From positions 1 through 38,475 of the forward strand of contig JASKJZ010000002.1 in the NCBI GenBank assembly GCA_030154385.1: a stretch of DNA of 38,475 nt, in the 5' to 3' direction. Below the pieces are notes generated by a model. That model was given only the letters and a program-made list of their open reading frames with translations, ran no database searches and was not told where the DNA came from. Position 1 is the first letter of the stretch; each line of letters begins with the position of its first letter. The DNA comes from Clostridiales bacterium. GTDB lineage: Bacteria > Bacillota_A > Clostridia > Lachnospirales > Lachnospiraceae. Below, piece after piece: positions 1 to 6,840 of this stretch. The position numbers and the translations under genes were made by a program.

Positions 1-63
1 ACCTGCCATAATTGCTACATCAATCGCTTTCACATTATTTCTTACGGTTTCAAATACATTCAT
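1..63 (-). CDS. N-terminus of a primase-like (CHC2-type) protein, cut by window edge
   Basis: An ATG at 63 opens a frame that stays open to the window edge (21 residues, beginning MNVFETVRNNVK). The ATG overlaps the TGA of the relaxase gene as ATGA, so the two are translationally coupled. From memory, this N-terminus resembles the start of CHC2 zinc-finger DNA primase-like proteins that follow MobA in Lachnospiraceae conjugative elements, which would help start lagging-strand synthesis after transfer. The zinc finger itself would lie outside the window, so the function is an inference from the first 21 residues and gene order. Confidence 0.5.
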   Translation of the reverse strand, partial: MNVFETVRNNVKAIDVAIMAG

Positions 64-1541
64 CGAATCGGCTCCTCCTTTTTTCTTGGATTCGTGCTAC
101 GGATTGCATCATCAATATATCGATTGATGTCACGCATAGTCTTTGTTTCTGCTAACAATTCTTTATAAGCAGCATATTCTTCTTGATAAGAATCCTGAAT
201 AGATGTCAATTCTTTCTTCCATCGGCTAACATCCACCTTGTCAATCTGCTTCTCCTCGAATAAGACGCGCTTTGCTATATGATATCTGCGAAGCAACCAA
301 TCATTTTCAGACTTAATTGCAGTTTTTCTCTTGACATTCTTGGTAGAACAGATCTCCCTTAATACTGGTTGTGCATCTCTATACCATTCTCCGTATCGAA
401 TCAAATCTTTAAGCTCTTTCATTCTGACAGACTTTGTTTTCATTGATTTATTCAGTGTACGAATATCCCTTTGCTTCTTTGCAACATATAGTTGAAAATC
501 TTCCAATGTAGTTATTTGATTTACCAAAAGATAATTAACTACATTTGCCTGTACTTTCAGATTCGTAGTTTTTGCTTTCTGCCTGCCATAAGAAAATGTA
601 CTTGCCACTTCACTTCTTTTCACAAAATAGGAATTAATGTACCCTGCAAGATTCAGCTGTTGTGGTTCTGATTCTTTTTCAGCAATCAATCGAATAAGCT
701 CGGTAATATTAGAAACAATGTCTTTAAGATGTTTAGATAGAGCGATAATCCCCTGGTTGATTTCCTTTATCCAACGGTTCAATTCACCCTTTGCTGTAAC
801 AAATCCCTTTGCTTCCATATTTCTCACATGCGGACCTTCATGGATCTGTGGAATCAAGTCAACACCCTGTTCCGCATAACTTCTGTGATCAATCCGACTC
901 TCCATCCCATGTTTTTCAAATTCTGAATTTACCAGGTTCGCCCATGCTTTTCGCCATTGTTCTAACACCTCCGGTCTGTTCCAATCTGTTGTAGGTACTG
1001 CATTGAACTTTTGTTTTCCGTAGTCATCGAAGATAGGATTTCCATCCAAATCAAATAAGTATTCTCTCTTTTGTTTTTCTCCCCAAGTGCCATCCTCATT
1101 CATCGGACGGATTGGGCACATTACATGCACATGGGGATTAGGTATACCTTCGCCCTTATCAGGATCATGAATTGCCATATCAACAATCATTCCTTTTGCC
1201 ACAAAATTCTCCAGTACAAACTGTCTTGCAATTGTAATATTTTCTTCAAGAGAAAATTCATTCTGCAATGCAAAATCAAAGCTATATGCCAACTGAGCTT
1301 TGGGATGCTTTTCGATTTCTTCCACCGCATTCCACAAGTACTCTCTATTATGAAAAGGCTCCGGAACATAGTCCGGAGCTAAAATTTCACTACAAATCAC
1401 ACCACCTTTGGCAGTGTAGTCAGCAATTTTTCCATAATAACGATCTTCTAATCTCTCACCAGCTCGGTAAGCTGCTGATTCAACAGAGGACTGTCCTCTG
1501 CCTCTAAGCACCCTTGATACATGGAAATGATATAATGCCAT
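60..1541 (-). CDS. mobA: MobA/MobL-family (MOBQ) relaxase
   Basis: This 493-residue protein should nick one strand at oriT, stay bound to the 5' end and lead the strand into a recipient. The N-terminal ~230 residues are the relaxase domain. Tyr25 in SAAYRAGERL matches the position of the catalytic tyrosine of RSF1010/R1162 MobA. H125, H137 and H139 (IPNPHVHVM) form the metal-binding histidine motif. Residues ~270-490 are charged and helical and probably carry the accessory or primase-interaction region. Its start overlaps the stop of the upstream DUF3847-like gene by one base (TAATG), and its stop overlaps the next gene's start, so all three form one operon. The matching IncQ-type oriT lies 1.6 kb away at 3114-3161, beyond the divergent XRE gene. 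No truncation is seen. Confidence 0.93.
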   Translation of the reverse strand: MALYHFHVSRVLRGRGQSSVESAAYRAGERLEDRYYGKIADYTAKGGVICSEILAPDYVPEPFHNREYLWNAVEEIEKHPKAQLAYSFDFALQNEFSLEENITIARQFVLENFVAKGMIVDMAIHDPDKGEGIPNPHVHVMCPIRPMNEDGTWGEKQKREYLFDLDGNPIFDDYGKQKFNAVPTTDWNRPEVLEQWRKAWANLVNSEFEKHGMESRIDHRSYAEQGVDLIPQIHEGPHVRNMEAKGFVTAKGELNRWIKEINQGIIALSKHLKDIVSNITELIRLIAEKESEPQQLNLAGYINSYFVKRSEVASTFSYGRQKAKTTNLKVQANVVNYLLVNQITTLEDFQLYVAKKQRDIRTLNKSMKTKSVRMKELKDLIRYGEWYRDAQPVLREICSTKNVKRKTAIKSENDWLLRRYHIAKRVLFEEKQIDKVDVSRWKKELTSIQDSYQEEYAAYKELLAETKTMRDINRYIDDAIRSTNPRKKEEPIR

Positions 1542-1846
1542 TACTCAGTCAATTCCTTTCGCATCTGTTCAATAGCTCCATCAAGTTCCCTGCCAAATGC
1601 TGTAACATTTACAGAACTTAATACCTCGCTCAATTCTTTTTCCGATAAATCTTTCACCACTGGAAAATACTTTTCGAAGATAGCTCCACAAACAATCAAT
1701 CTGTGGCTGCGTTCCTTACGGCTAAAGTTTTCCCGATAGGAAAGCTGATTTTTCTTTCTCTGGATCTGATGCTCCAACTGGATCTTCTCCTGTTTTGATT
1801 GTCCCAGCTCATTTCGAAGTTCTTCAAGATTCTTGTTTTCTGTCAT
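1541..1846 (-). CDS. DUF3847-like small coiled-coil protein, relaxase partner
   Basis: This protein is about 101 residues. I chose the ATG at 1846 because a GGAGG (1855-1859, minus strand) sits 8 bases upstream; an in-frame ATG at 1939 would add 31 residues but lacks a comparable site. The first half is a Glu/Lys/Gln-rich coiled coil, and the second half has the 'RKERSHRLIVCGAIFEKYFP'-type segment typical of DUF3847 proteins. Such proteins lie directly upstream of MobA/MobL relaxases in many Firmicutes elements and may help the relaxase bind oriT, as MobC-type proteins do. That role is inferred from position. It is translationally coupled to mobA (TAATG). Confidence 0.75.
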   Translation of the reverse strand: MTENKNLEELRNELGQSKQEKIQLEHQIQRKKNQLSYRENFSRKERSHRLIVCGAIFEKYFPVVKDLSEKELSEVLSSVNVTAFGRELDGAIEQMRKELTE

Positions 1847-2056
1847 CTGTATTTCCTCCCACATTTCATTTTGTTCGTGTTCTTTGTCATCTCCCCAAAT
1901 CAATTCCTGGCAGGTAACCTCTGGGTTCTTTAGCCTCATAGACTGTTTTGGACTGTGCCGTTATCACGTTCTTGGCTCGCTCCCTGCCTTTACAGATCAT
2001 CGCTTAGCTTCCCCGATACGGTAGTGATTTGGAATGCTCATTCAGTTGTCATAAAC

Positions 2057-2114
2057 TGATTTTCTCAAAATCACAGGCCTTATCCCGTATATCCAAAAAG
2101 TAGGAAATACTACT
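2057..2114. promoter_or_regulatory. Hairpins in the mob/xre divergent intergenic region
   Basis: The 1847-2234 interval has no convincing gene. It holds a perfect 7-bp stem with a 3-base loop (TGATTTT/AAAATCA, 2057-2073) and a smaller inverted repeat (AGTAG/CTACT, 2099-2114). On the minus strand they lie in the probable leader of the mob operon. They may be regulator sites or transcript hairpins; I cannot tell which. Confidence 0.35.
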
Positions 2115-2158
2115 GAAAAATAAAAATATCCATGTTTTTAGAAATAGCACTTTATTTC

Positions 2159-2179
2159 GAACTGTTGTTCTGATATAAT
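2159..2179 (+). promoter_or_regulatory. -10 box and GAAC-N4-GTTC dyad before the XRE gene
   Basis: A perfect TATAAT lies at 2174-2179, 55 bases before the start of the XRE gene. The dyad GAAC-TGTT-GTTC (2159-2170) sits between the expected -35 (TTTATT, 2151-2156, a poor match) and the -10. That is where an autorepressing XRE protein would bind. The sequence is seen directly; the repressor pairing is inferred. Confidence 0.5.
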
Positions 2180-2234
2180 TTTTGTTATATACATTTAAGA
2201 ATGCACTATTGATTACATTGGGGGAAAATAGATT

Positions 2235-3047
2235 TTGAAGTGTAAATTATCAATACAGGAAAAATTGAAAGATTTAAGAATTGAACGTGGGTTGTCCTTA
2301 CAAGAACTGTCAGACCAAACCGGATTATCCAGAGCCGCCCTCGGCAATTATGAAACAGATGACTATAAAGAAATCACACATAAAGCAATTGTAATATTGG
2401 CTGATTTTTATGGTGTCTCTTCTGATTATTTATTGGGGCTTACAGAAAATCGTGAACATCATTCCTTCCCAGTAGATGAATTAGGCTTAGATGATACCAC
2501 CATAGATTTAATAAAAAGTGGCAAACTGAATGTGCGTTTAATATGCGAAATGATAAAGCATCCGGAATTTGAGAACTTCCTTTCCGACTTTGAAATATAT
2601 GTTGACAATCTGGCTGGAATGCAGATTCGAAATATGAATACCATGATTGAGCAGACCAGGCTCCGGTTACAAAATAACGGTATTCCTGACAGTGACCATT
2701 ATATGAAAACCTTGGTTGCCGCTTCCATTAATGAAGACAATTATTTTAATAATCTGCTTGGAAATGATATTGCAAAAATCGCAAAGGATTTAAGAGACAC
2801 TCATGAAAAGGATTCCGATACCGGAGATCCGATTACTCCGGTTGAAGATATGCTTGGTACTTTTGAAGAACTCAAGAAAACAGACAATGCCACTCAGGCA
2901 CAGATGATTATGTACAGTAAACTTTTCAAAATTAATTTTACGAAAATGGATCCTTATGAATTCAAGACCTTTACCGATATCCTGCAACGCTACTCAGATT
3001 TATGTAAGCCGGTAAGAGGCAATGGCCGTGGCAGGAAGAAAAAATAA
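2235..3047 (+). CDS. XRE-family regulator of the mobile element
   Basis: This 270-residue protein starts at TTG with GGGGG (2220-2224) ten bases upstream. Residues ~7-67 are a Cro/C1-type helix-turn-helix (RIERGLSLQELSDQTGLSRA ... YGVSSDYLLGL). Residues 70-270 are helical with no family I recognise, ending in a basic tail (RGNGRGRKKK). It is divergent from the mob operon and next to oriT, so it is a good candidate for controlling transfer genes and itself through the GAAC/GTTC dyad. The long C-terminal part could sense a signal or mediate oligomerisation; nothing in the sequence settles that. Confidence 0.85.
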   Translation: MKCKLSIQEKLKDLRIERGLSLQELSDQTGLSRAALGNYETDDYKEITHKAIVILADFYGVSSDYLLGLTENREHHSFPVDELGLDDTTIDLIKSGKLNVRLICEMIKHPEFENFLSDFEIYVDNLAGMQIRNMNTMIEQTRLRLQNNGIPDSDHYMKTLVAASINEDNYFNNLLGNDIAKIAKDLRDTHEKDSDTGDPITPVEDMLGTFEELKKTDNATQAQMIMYSKLFKINFTKMDPYEFKTFTDILQRYSDLCKPVRGNGRGRKKK

Positions 3048-3086
3048 TCACAAGGCGAAGGCTTGTCCGGGAGAATTCCCGCAATT

Positions 3087-3161
3087 CCTTTTCGCATGTG
3101 AAAAGGCGCACCAATACCTGCCACTAAGTAGGTATAGAAGTGCGCCCTTAGTTCCTAAGGG
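3087..3161 (+). other. oriT: oriT, IncQ (RSF1010)/pIP501 type
   Basis: AAGTGCGCCCTTA at 3138-3150 matches the conserved nic core of RSF1010/R1162 and of pIP501-type Gram-positive plasmids. It is preceded, as in those origins, by an inverted repeat: ATACCTGC (3114-3121), loop CACTAA, GTAGGTAT (3128-3135), an 8-bp stem with one G-T pair. After the core lies a second perfect hairpin, CCCTTAG/CTAAGGG (3145-3161, 3-base loop). Before it is CCTTTTC/GAAAAGG (3087-3106). The element's relaxase is MOBQ, the class that acts on this type of site, so sequence and context agree. The nick should fall inside the core. Confidence 0.9.
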
Positions 3162-3206
3162 ATAGGTAAAAGCATTTTCTAGATAGACATGATTGCATTA
3201 TAAAAA

Positions 3207-3443
3207 TTAGAACAATTTATTTATTACATTTTTTATGCTGTCATCATCTGCGTTCGCTTGTCCTTGACAAAGGGGACAGTTTAGTTCCATTTCCTTCACT
3301 ACATCAATTATTGCAATGTTAACACCATATATTTCAACCATCATAATGTCACGCATAGTCATAAAAATCGGCAATTGTAATTTATTCTTATATTCTGCTA
3401 TTTTTACTTTGCAGCCGAAATACTGCTCTAATTGCTTTTGCAT
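3207..3443 (-). CDS. Small hypothetical protein with a CPLC motif
   Basis: This 78-residue protein has a strong ribosome site (AAGGAG, 7 bases before the ATG), which is the main reason to accept it. The N-terminal half looks like a small alpha/beta fold (QYFGCKVKIAEYKNKLQLPI). The middle is hydrophobic, and CPLCQG near residue 57 could be half of a metal site or a redox pair. I do not recognise a family. It sits between oriT and the probable element end and is transcribed toward oriT. Upstream is a 19-bp palindrome (3477-3495), so it may be regulated by, or encode, an element control protein. Confidence 0.6.
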   Translation of the reverse strand: MQKQLEQYFGCKVKIAEYKNKLQLPIFMTMRDIMMVEIYGVNIAIIDVVKEMELNCPLCQGQANADDDSIKNVINKLF

Positions 3444-3476
3444 ATGACATCTCCTTGTAACATAATTTCATTCATA

Positions 3477-3495
3477 ATAACATATTTTATGTTAT
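3477..3495. promoter_or_regulatory. Perfect palindrome upstream of the small CPLC gene
   Basis: ATAACATA-TTT-TATGTTAT is a perfect 8-bp inverted repeat 34 bases upstream of the start at 3443, in the promoter zone. The AT-rich symmetry suits a dimeric repressor site. Which protein binds is unknown. Confidence 0.5.
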
Positions 3496-3600
3496 TTCTT
3501 TATAATCAACCTGGTTTCTATGCATATTTAGGTAAGGTATACAATTATTATTAAAAGTACAACCACATAATATGTATTGCAGTCAAATATCATAAACAAA

Positions 3601-3629
3601 CCGACACTTAACCGACATTCAAACCGACA
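3601..3629 (+). repeat. Three helically phased CCGACA repeats
   Basis: CCGACA occurs at 3601-3606, 3612-3617 and 3624-3629, with starts 11 and 12 bases apart (about one helical turn), each in an AA(A)CCGACA context. Phased short direct repeats just inside an element end are typical of recombinase arm sites or excisionase sites. The binding protein is not known. Confidence 0.55.
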
Positions 3630-3652
3630 TTTTTATGTAAGTGAAAAGAAGT

Positions 3653-3818
3653 CCCCGAAGGAACTTCTTTCGCCACAAATCATATTCTTTTTTATCGAGG
3701 GAAGTCCGGTTGATGATCCTACTGTTTTACAAAATAGGAGTACAATGGGGGTACAAATCCCATCCACATTCCCTGAAAGCCTTGATTTTAAGCCTTTTCA
3801 GCCAAAAGTGCGGTTTCT
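3653..3818 (+). repeat. Direct repeat copy 1 (candidate integrative-element end)
   Basis: Two blocks recur at 6841-7040. Block A (3653-3713) matches at 55 of 61 positions and block B (3730-3818) at 78 of 89, both without gaps; the spacer is 16 bases here and 50 in the other copy. Block B contains paired GTACAA motifs about one helical turn apart (arm-site-like) and GCCTT-GATTTT-AAG. The copy lies just outside oriT and the small gene. I interpret it as an attachment-type end of the mobile element. No gene is supported inside it. Confidence 0.7.
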
Positions 3819-3852
3819 GGGCAAATTATAGCATATTGTTGCAAGTCTATTC

Positions 3853-4770
3853 TTACAATTCCATCAGAAAATGTTCATGCAGCGCACGTTTCACCTGATC
3901 GAAATTACCTCGCTCCGGACATTGGATGGAAACAACCAATCCCTTCTCTGGGAGAATCGTTGTAATCTGTCCGAATGCGCCATCAGCACGATAGGATCCT
4001 GGATATGGACTGATCCAGAACTGATAGCCATATCCTACATGCCAGAGATCTGCAGATGGCTCGAAGGTAAATTTCGGGGTGGACACCTCCTGCACCCAGT
4101 CCCTGCTGACAATCTGCTCGCCCTTCCAGTTACCCTCAGCCAGATAGAGCTGTCCCAGTTTCATCATCTCGGTACAAGTCAGATACATACCTCCGCCGCC
4201 ATTCGGATGTCCCTGTGGATCATGCTCCCAGAGCGGCCATCCCATATCAAGGGGCTGGAATACCTTCTCATACAGATACTCTCCCATCCGCTTGCCAACG
4301 GCCCGTTCTACCATATGAGCAGCCAGAATACTGTCGGCAGAGGAATAGCAGAATGCACTGCCTGGCTCCACAGGAACCGGCTGTGCCATCATATATTTCT
4401 CATAATCCGGTGCGCCGACGCCCGGACGTCTGTCCGCATTCATCAGAAGTGCCTTACCAAAGCCACTGGACATACAGAGCAGATGTTTCAACTGAATCTT
4501 CTCCAGATTTGGATCCGGATTTGAAGGAAGTTTATCTTTAAACACTTCCGCCACATGATCTTCCAGGCTTAGTTTTCCCTCTTCCATTGCGAGTCCAACT
4601 GCTGTTACCGTAAAACTCTTGGTATGTGAATAAATATTTCTCGGTGCATTTGCTGCGTAGTGCATCTCACAGAGTACCTTGTTCTCATCTCCGACACTGA
4701 TAGCTTCCAGCGGCAGATTGTGGCTGCTGGCATAACGATGAAATTCCAAAAACTTCTCTTCCAGTAACAT
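3853..4770 (-). CDS. Class C beta-lactamase-fold serine hydrolase
   Basis: This 305-residue protein belongs to the beta-lactamase/penicillin-binding-like serine hydrolase superfamily (PF00144). The nucleophile motif SxxK is S48-H-T-K51. The second motif is Y142-S-S rather than the usual YxN, and DGAFGQ (263-268) takes the place of the K/H-x-G motif. No signal peptide or membrane segment is seen, so it is probably a cytoplasmic esterase or deacylase rather than a resistance enzyme. An AGAGG lies 5 bases before the start. It is 106 bases downstream of the DUF2961/GH172 gene on the same strand, and a plausible job is removing an acyl group from that enzyme's glycoside substrate (inference). The 3' end is 35 bases from repeat copy 1. 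Confidence 0.85.
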   Translation of the reverse strand: MLLEEKFLEFHRYASSHNLPLEAISVGDENKVLCEMHYAANAPRNIYSHTKSFTVTAVGLAMEEGKLSLEDHVAEVFKDKLPSNPDPNLEKIQLKHLLCMSSGFGKALLMNADRRPGVGAPDYEKYMMAQPVPVEPGSAFCYSSADSILAAHMVERAVGKRMGEYLYEKVFQPLDMGWPLWEHDPQGHPNGGGGMYLTCTEMMKLGQLYLAEGNWKGEQIVSRDWVQEVSTPKFTFEPSADLWHVGYGYQFWISPYPGSYRADGAFGQITTILPEKGLVVSIQCPERGNFDQVKRALHEHFLMEL

Positions 4771-4799
4771 AATACCTCTATCCTTTCCGGCAAATCTCT

Positions 4800-4861
4800 G
4801 ATGTCAGTCCGATATAACCGATGCGACGTGTCGCAAGGTTAAAACCAATCTATCTGACATC
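4800..4861 (-). promoter_or_regulatory. Structured spacer between GH172 and hydrolase genes
   Basis: GATGTCAG (4800-4807) pairs perfectly with CTGACATC (4854-4861), enclosing a smaller GCGAC/GTCGC stem. There is no U-tract, so it is not a standard terminator. It may set the ratio of the two gene products or mark mRNA processing. Confidence 0.4.
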
Positions 4862-4876
4862 TCCAATCTGGTTCTA

Positions 4877-5905
4877 TTATCTCATACACATCTCTGCATC
4901 TGTCGGCAGTGGCATCAGCGGTGCGGACGGCAGGGTCTGATACCAATAAGCAACACTTGTGTAATCATCGTAACGCGGTCCGGTCCAGCCCATGTTGTCG
5001 AGTGTCATACGAAACTTATTCTCAAAACGGATCGGGTCTGCAATATGGAAATGATACAGCAGGAATCTCTGCTGTCCGTTATAGAATTCCCGGTTGTCTC
5101 CATAGATTGCATACATGCCGGTATATAAACCGCTGAAGGTCTGATAGCTCTTGATGATGATGTCATTTCCAAATCCATAGGAACCGCCGAAGTAGTCTTC
5201 AGTTCCGGTATAGTGGATAGACGGATACGGATCATCGTCCAGATACATGCGGGCTTCGCCTTCTACCCAACAGGTATTGTTGCCATTCATACCAGTTGCC
5301 AGAGTCACACCAACAAATTGTCCCCTGCCTTCGATTCCGTCAACGATTGTGTAGGTACGACCCTTCTGAACCGGGTGCTCTTGGCGATAGGTGGCATGGA
5401 AATAACCAGCCTCCGCCGGAATCTCCTGATAAGCTCCGGTGATAATATAATAGAGATTTTCATCCTTGTCACCACGGTTTTCCATCGTGATCCGAGCTCT
5501 CTTATGGAACGGCATCTCAAAATAGCTGTTATAGCCGCGACCAGGAGCTACCAGCATCATGGCAGAATTCAACACCGGATATTTGCCATCCCGGTCCACG
5601 AAATTTTCATCATATGCACATCCGAAGAATGCAGAGAGCGGAGCTTCCACAGACGAATATTCCTGATCATCCCAATACATACGGATGATAAAATGGTGCC
5701 CGACATATCCGGTAAACCACATATGCTGGATCACACCCGGTCCTGCAGCATCTACCAGAGTTACGGTTTCCCCTGCAGGAATCGTCACGGTCGGACGAAG
5801 CTTGGTGCAGTCACCGCCCTGGGAACCACCTGCGCGTACACCGGTTGGATTCTCTGCGGAAAATGCAAACGTTTTGGAGTTCTGGATCATACAATAGTTG
5901 TTCAT
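4877..5905 (-). CDS. DUF2961 protein, glycoside hydrolase family 172
   Basis: I start this at the ATG at 5905 (342 residues) because an AGAGGAG lies about 8 bases upstream; a start at 5926 would add seven residues with no site. The protein covers the DUF2961 fold: an N-terminal 'PAGETVTLVDAAGPGVIQHMW' region, then CWVEGEARMYLDDD and YTGTEDYFGGSYGF. DUF2961 proteins found GH172, which includes alpha-D-fructofuranosidase/difructose-anhydride enzymes and D-arabinofuranosidases acting on alpha-furanosides. Candidate catalytic glutamates are E215 (in VEGE) and E236 (in GTEDYF); their 21-residue spacing agrees with the pair I recall for the founding member. There is no signal peptide. It is the first gene of a pair with the serine hydrolase. 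The base composition looks richer in G+C than neighbouring regions by eye. Confidence 0.85.
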   Translation of the reverse strand: MNNYCMIQNSKTFAFSAENPTGVRAGGSQGGDCTKLRPTVTIPAGETVTLVDAAGPGVIQHMWFTGYVGHHFIIRMYWDDQEYSSVEAPLSAFFGCAYDENFVDRDGKYPVLNSAMMLVAPGRGYNSYFEMPFHKRARITMENRGDKDENLYYIITGAYQEIPAEAGYFHATYRQEHPVQKGRTYTIVDGIEGRGQFVGVTLATGMNGNNTCWVEGEARMYLDDDPYPSIHYTGTEDYFGGSYGFGNDIIIKSYQTFSGLYTGMYAIYGDNREFYNGQQRFLLYHFHIADPIRFENKFRMTLDNMGWTGPRYDDYTSVAYWYQTLPSAPLMPLPTDAEMCMR

Positions 5906-6003
5906 ATTCTTCTCCTCTCTGATCAAACCTGGATCATCTGAAATTATTGCTTACTACGCTATCGCATTTCTCTATTCACTATAACATTTATCTCCCATGA
6001 AGT

Positions 6004-6028
6004 GACGGAATTACAGAATCATTCCGTC
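6004..6028 (-). other. Hairpin at the end of the aroE remnant
   Basis: GACGGAAT/ATTCCGTC is a perfect 8-bp stem that includes the TGA of the aroE remnant. No clear U-tract follows on the minus strand, so it may be a decayed terminator. Confidence 0.35.
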
Positions 6029-6260
6029 TGCGCCTTCTCATTTTCTTCCCGGATAATCTCCTTTAATTCTTTTCGCATCACATCCAGTGGAGCCTTCTGT
6101 CCGGTCCATAATTCGATCTGAGCAGCCCTCTGGAACTGGACATACCAAGACCATTCAGGATTTTGCAGCCCTTCTTCTCAGCATTTTTCAGGAATGCGGT
6201 CTTGGACGGGTTGTAGCAGGCATCAAAATAAAACTGTCCTGGCCTGATTAGTTCAAATCT
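6019..6260 (-). pseudogene. aroE: C-terminal remnant of shikimate dehydrogenase
   Basis: Two minus-strand frames give the AroE C-terminus. The first reads FDACYNPSKTAFLKNAEKKG then CKILNGLGM, corresponding to the conserved YNP-x-x-T ... GLGM region. The second, after a frameshift just past GLGM, reads RAAQIELWTGQKAPLDVM and ends KAQTE at TGA 6021-6019. AroE normally has ~280 residues; only the last ~80 remain, and upstream of about 6260 the sequence no longer looks like AroE. It cannot make an active enzyme. The left boundary at 6260 is approximate. Confidence 0.8.
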
Positions 6261-6354
6261 TTGTATATGGGTTTTTGTATTGCCCGTGGTTTTGTGTTCT
6301 GTCACCGTATTGAAGGTTTTTCGGCTTTCTTAAGTGACTCCCTTGTAATCTTTT

Positions 6355-6516
6355 TCATATCAAGGAATGGCAGCCCGGATGATGCGTCTGCTCGACAATC
6401 TCCAATACAAGGCCGCCATCAATCGGCATATTCATCATGACGCATATAAGGTGCTGGCTGTTCTCATCCCCGATAGCATTCAGCAGCTTCCGGCATTGTT
6501 TAAATTCCGCCTCCAG
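6355..6516 (-). pseudogene. ArsR-family regulator remnant
   Basis: The frame from 6516 to TGA 6357-6355 encodes 53 residues, including FKQCRKLLNAIGDENSQHLI and VLEIVEQTHHPG. These resemble the first half of an ArsR winged helix-turn-helix protein. The recognition helix and the rest are gone. An excellent AGGAGG (6525-6530) sits 8 bases before a CTG, suggesting a lost ATG start. It is preceded by a promoter and palindrome. This gene looks like the former head of an operon whose body was deleted down to the aroE tail. Confidence 0.6.
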
Positions 6517-6533
6517 TTTATGGACCTCCTTTA

Positions 6534-6556
6534 TTCAAGCGCTTAAACTGATTATA
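6534..6556 (-). promoter_or_regulatory. Promoter -10 and palindromic operator of the arsR remnant
   Basis: On the minus strand a perfect TATAAT (6556-6551) is followed by TTTAAGCGCTTGAA (6547-6534), whose core AAGCGCTT is a perfect palindrome. The likely -35 is TAAACA with an 18-base spacer (four of six matches). The layout, operator between -10 and ribosome site, is typical of autorepressed ArsR genes. The regulator that used it is broken here. Confidence 0.6.
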
Positions 6557-6840
6557 CCATAAATCTATGAACAATGTTTATCTGTAAAGAAAATTGATAC
6601 AGAGTTTTTCAAAATCGGTCCATCTGCTCCTGGGTAGCCACCTGCCTACAACTTGTATTGCTATTTCCTATCGTTCCGAACAATGCAACCATTGTCCGGC
6701 AGCTGTTTCAGGTACCAACAATTCATACGCAATATATTCATATAGCAATCTATTTGCAAGCATCTTGCATATGGATATTATGAGTGCAAGGTGACTATTT
6801 TATACTCTGCACCAAAGCATCCTGCCAGCATTTCTCTCCT
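6557..6840. other. Non-coding interval, nothing recognised
   Basis: Both strands lack an ORF with a ribosome site or recognisable family. There is a small TGCAAG-CAT-CTTGCA hairpin near 6757-6771. It is probably eroded mobile DNA next to repeat copy 2. Confidence 0.4.

Noticed and set aside
2057..2073. Hairpin considered as oriT
   Set aside because: No nic core nearby; the 3114-3161 site has the conserved core and the correct stem position.
3601..3629. CCGACA repeats considered as a CRISPR or plasmid iteron array
   Set aside because: Repeats are only six bases, there are no spacers of CRISPR size, and no replication protein is in view.
3577..3898. Plus-strand short frames within repeat copy 1
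   Set aside because: Not conserved as protein between the two copies and no ribosome sites; the repeat is better explained as non-coding.
3871..4524. Plus-strand 217-codon open frame opposite the serine hydrolase
   Set aside because: Shadow of the minus-strand hydrolase, which has conserved motifs; no ribosome site and no family.
5213..5941. Plus-strand 242-codon open frame opposite DUF2961
   Set aside because: Antisense shadow of the GH172 gene with no recognisable domains.
6594..6794. Possible transposase tail with an EQCNHCP-like motif on the plus strand
   Set aside because: Too short and too weak to assign; no other transposase motif nearby.
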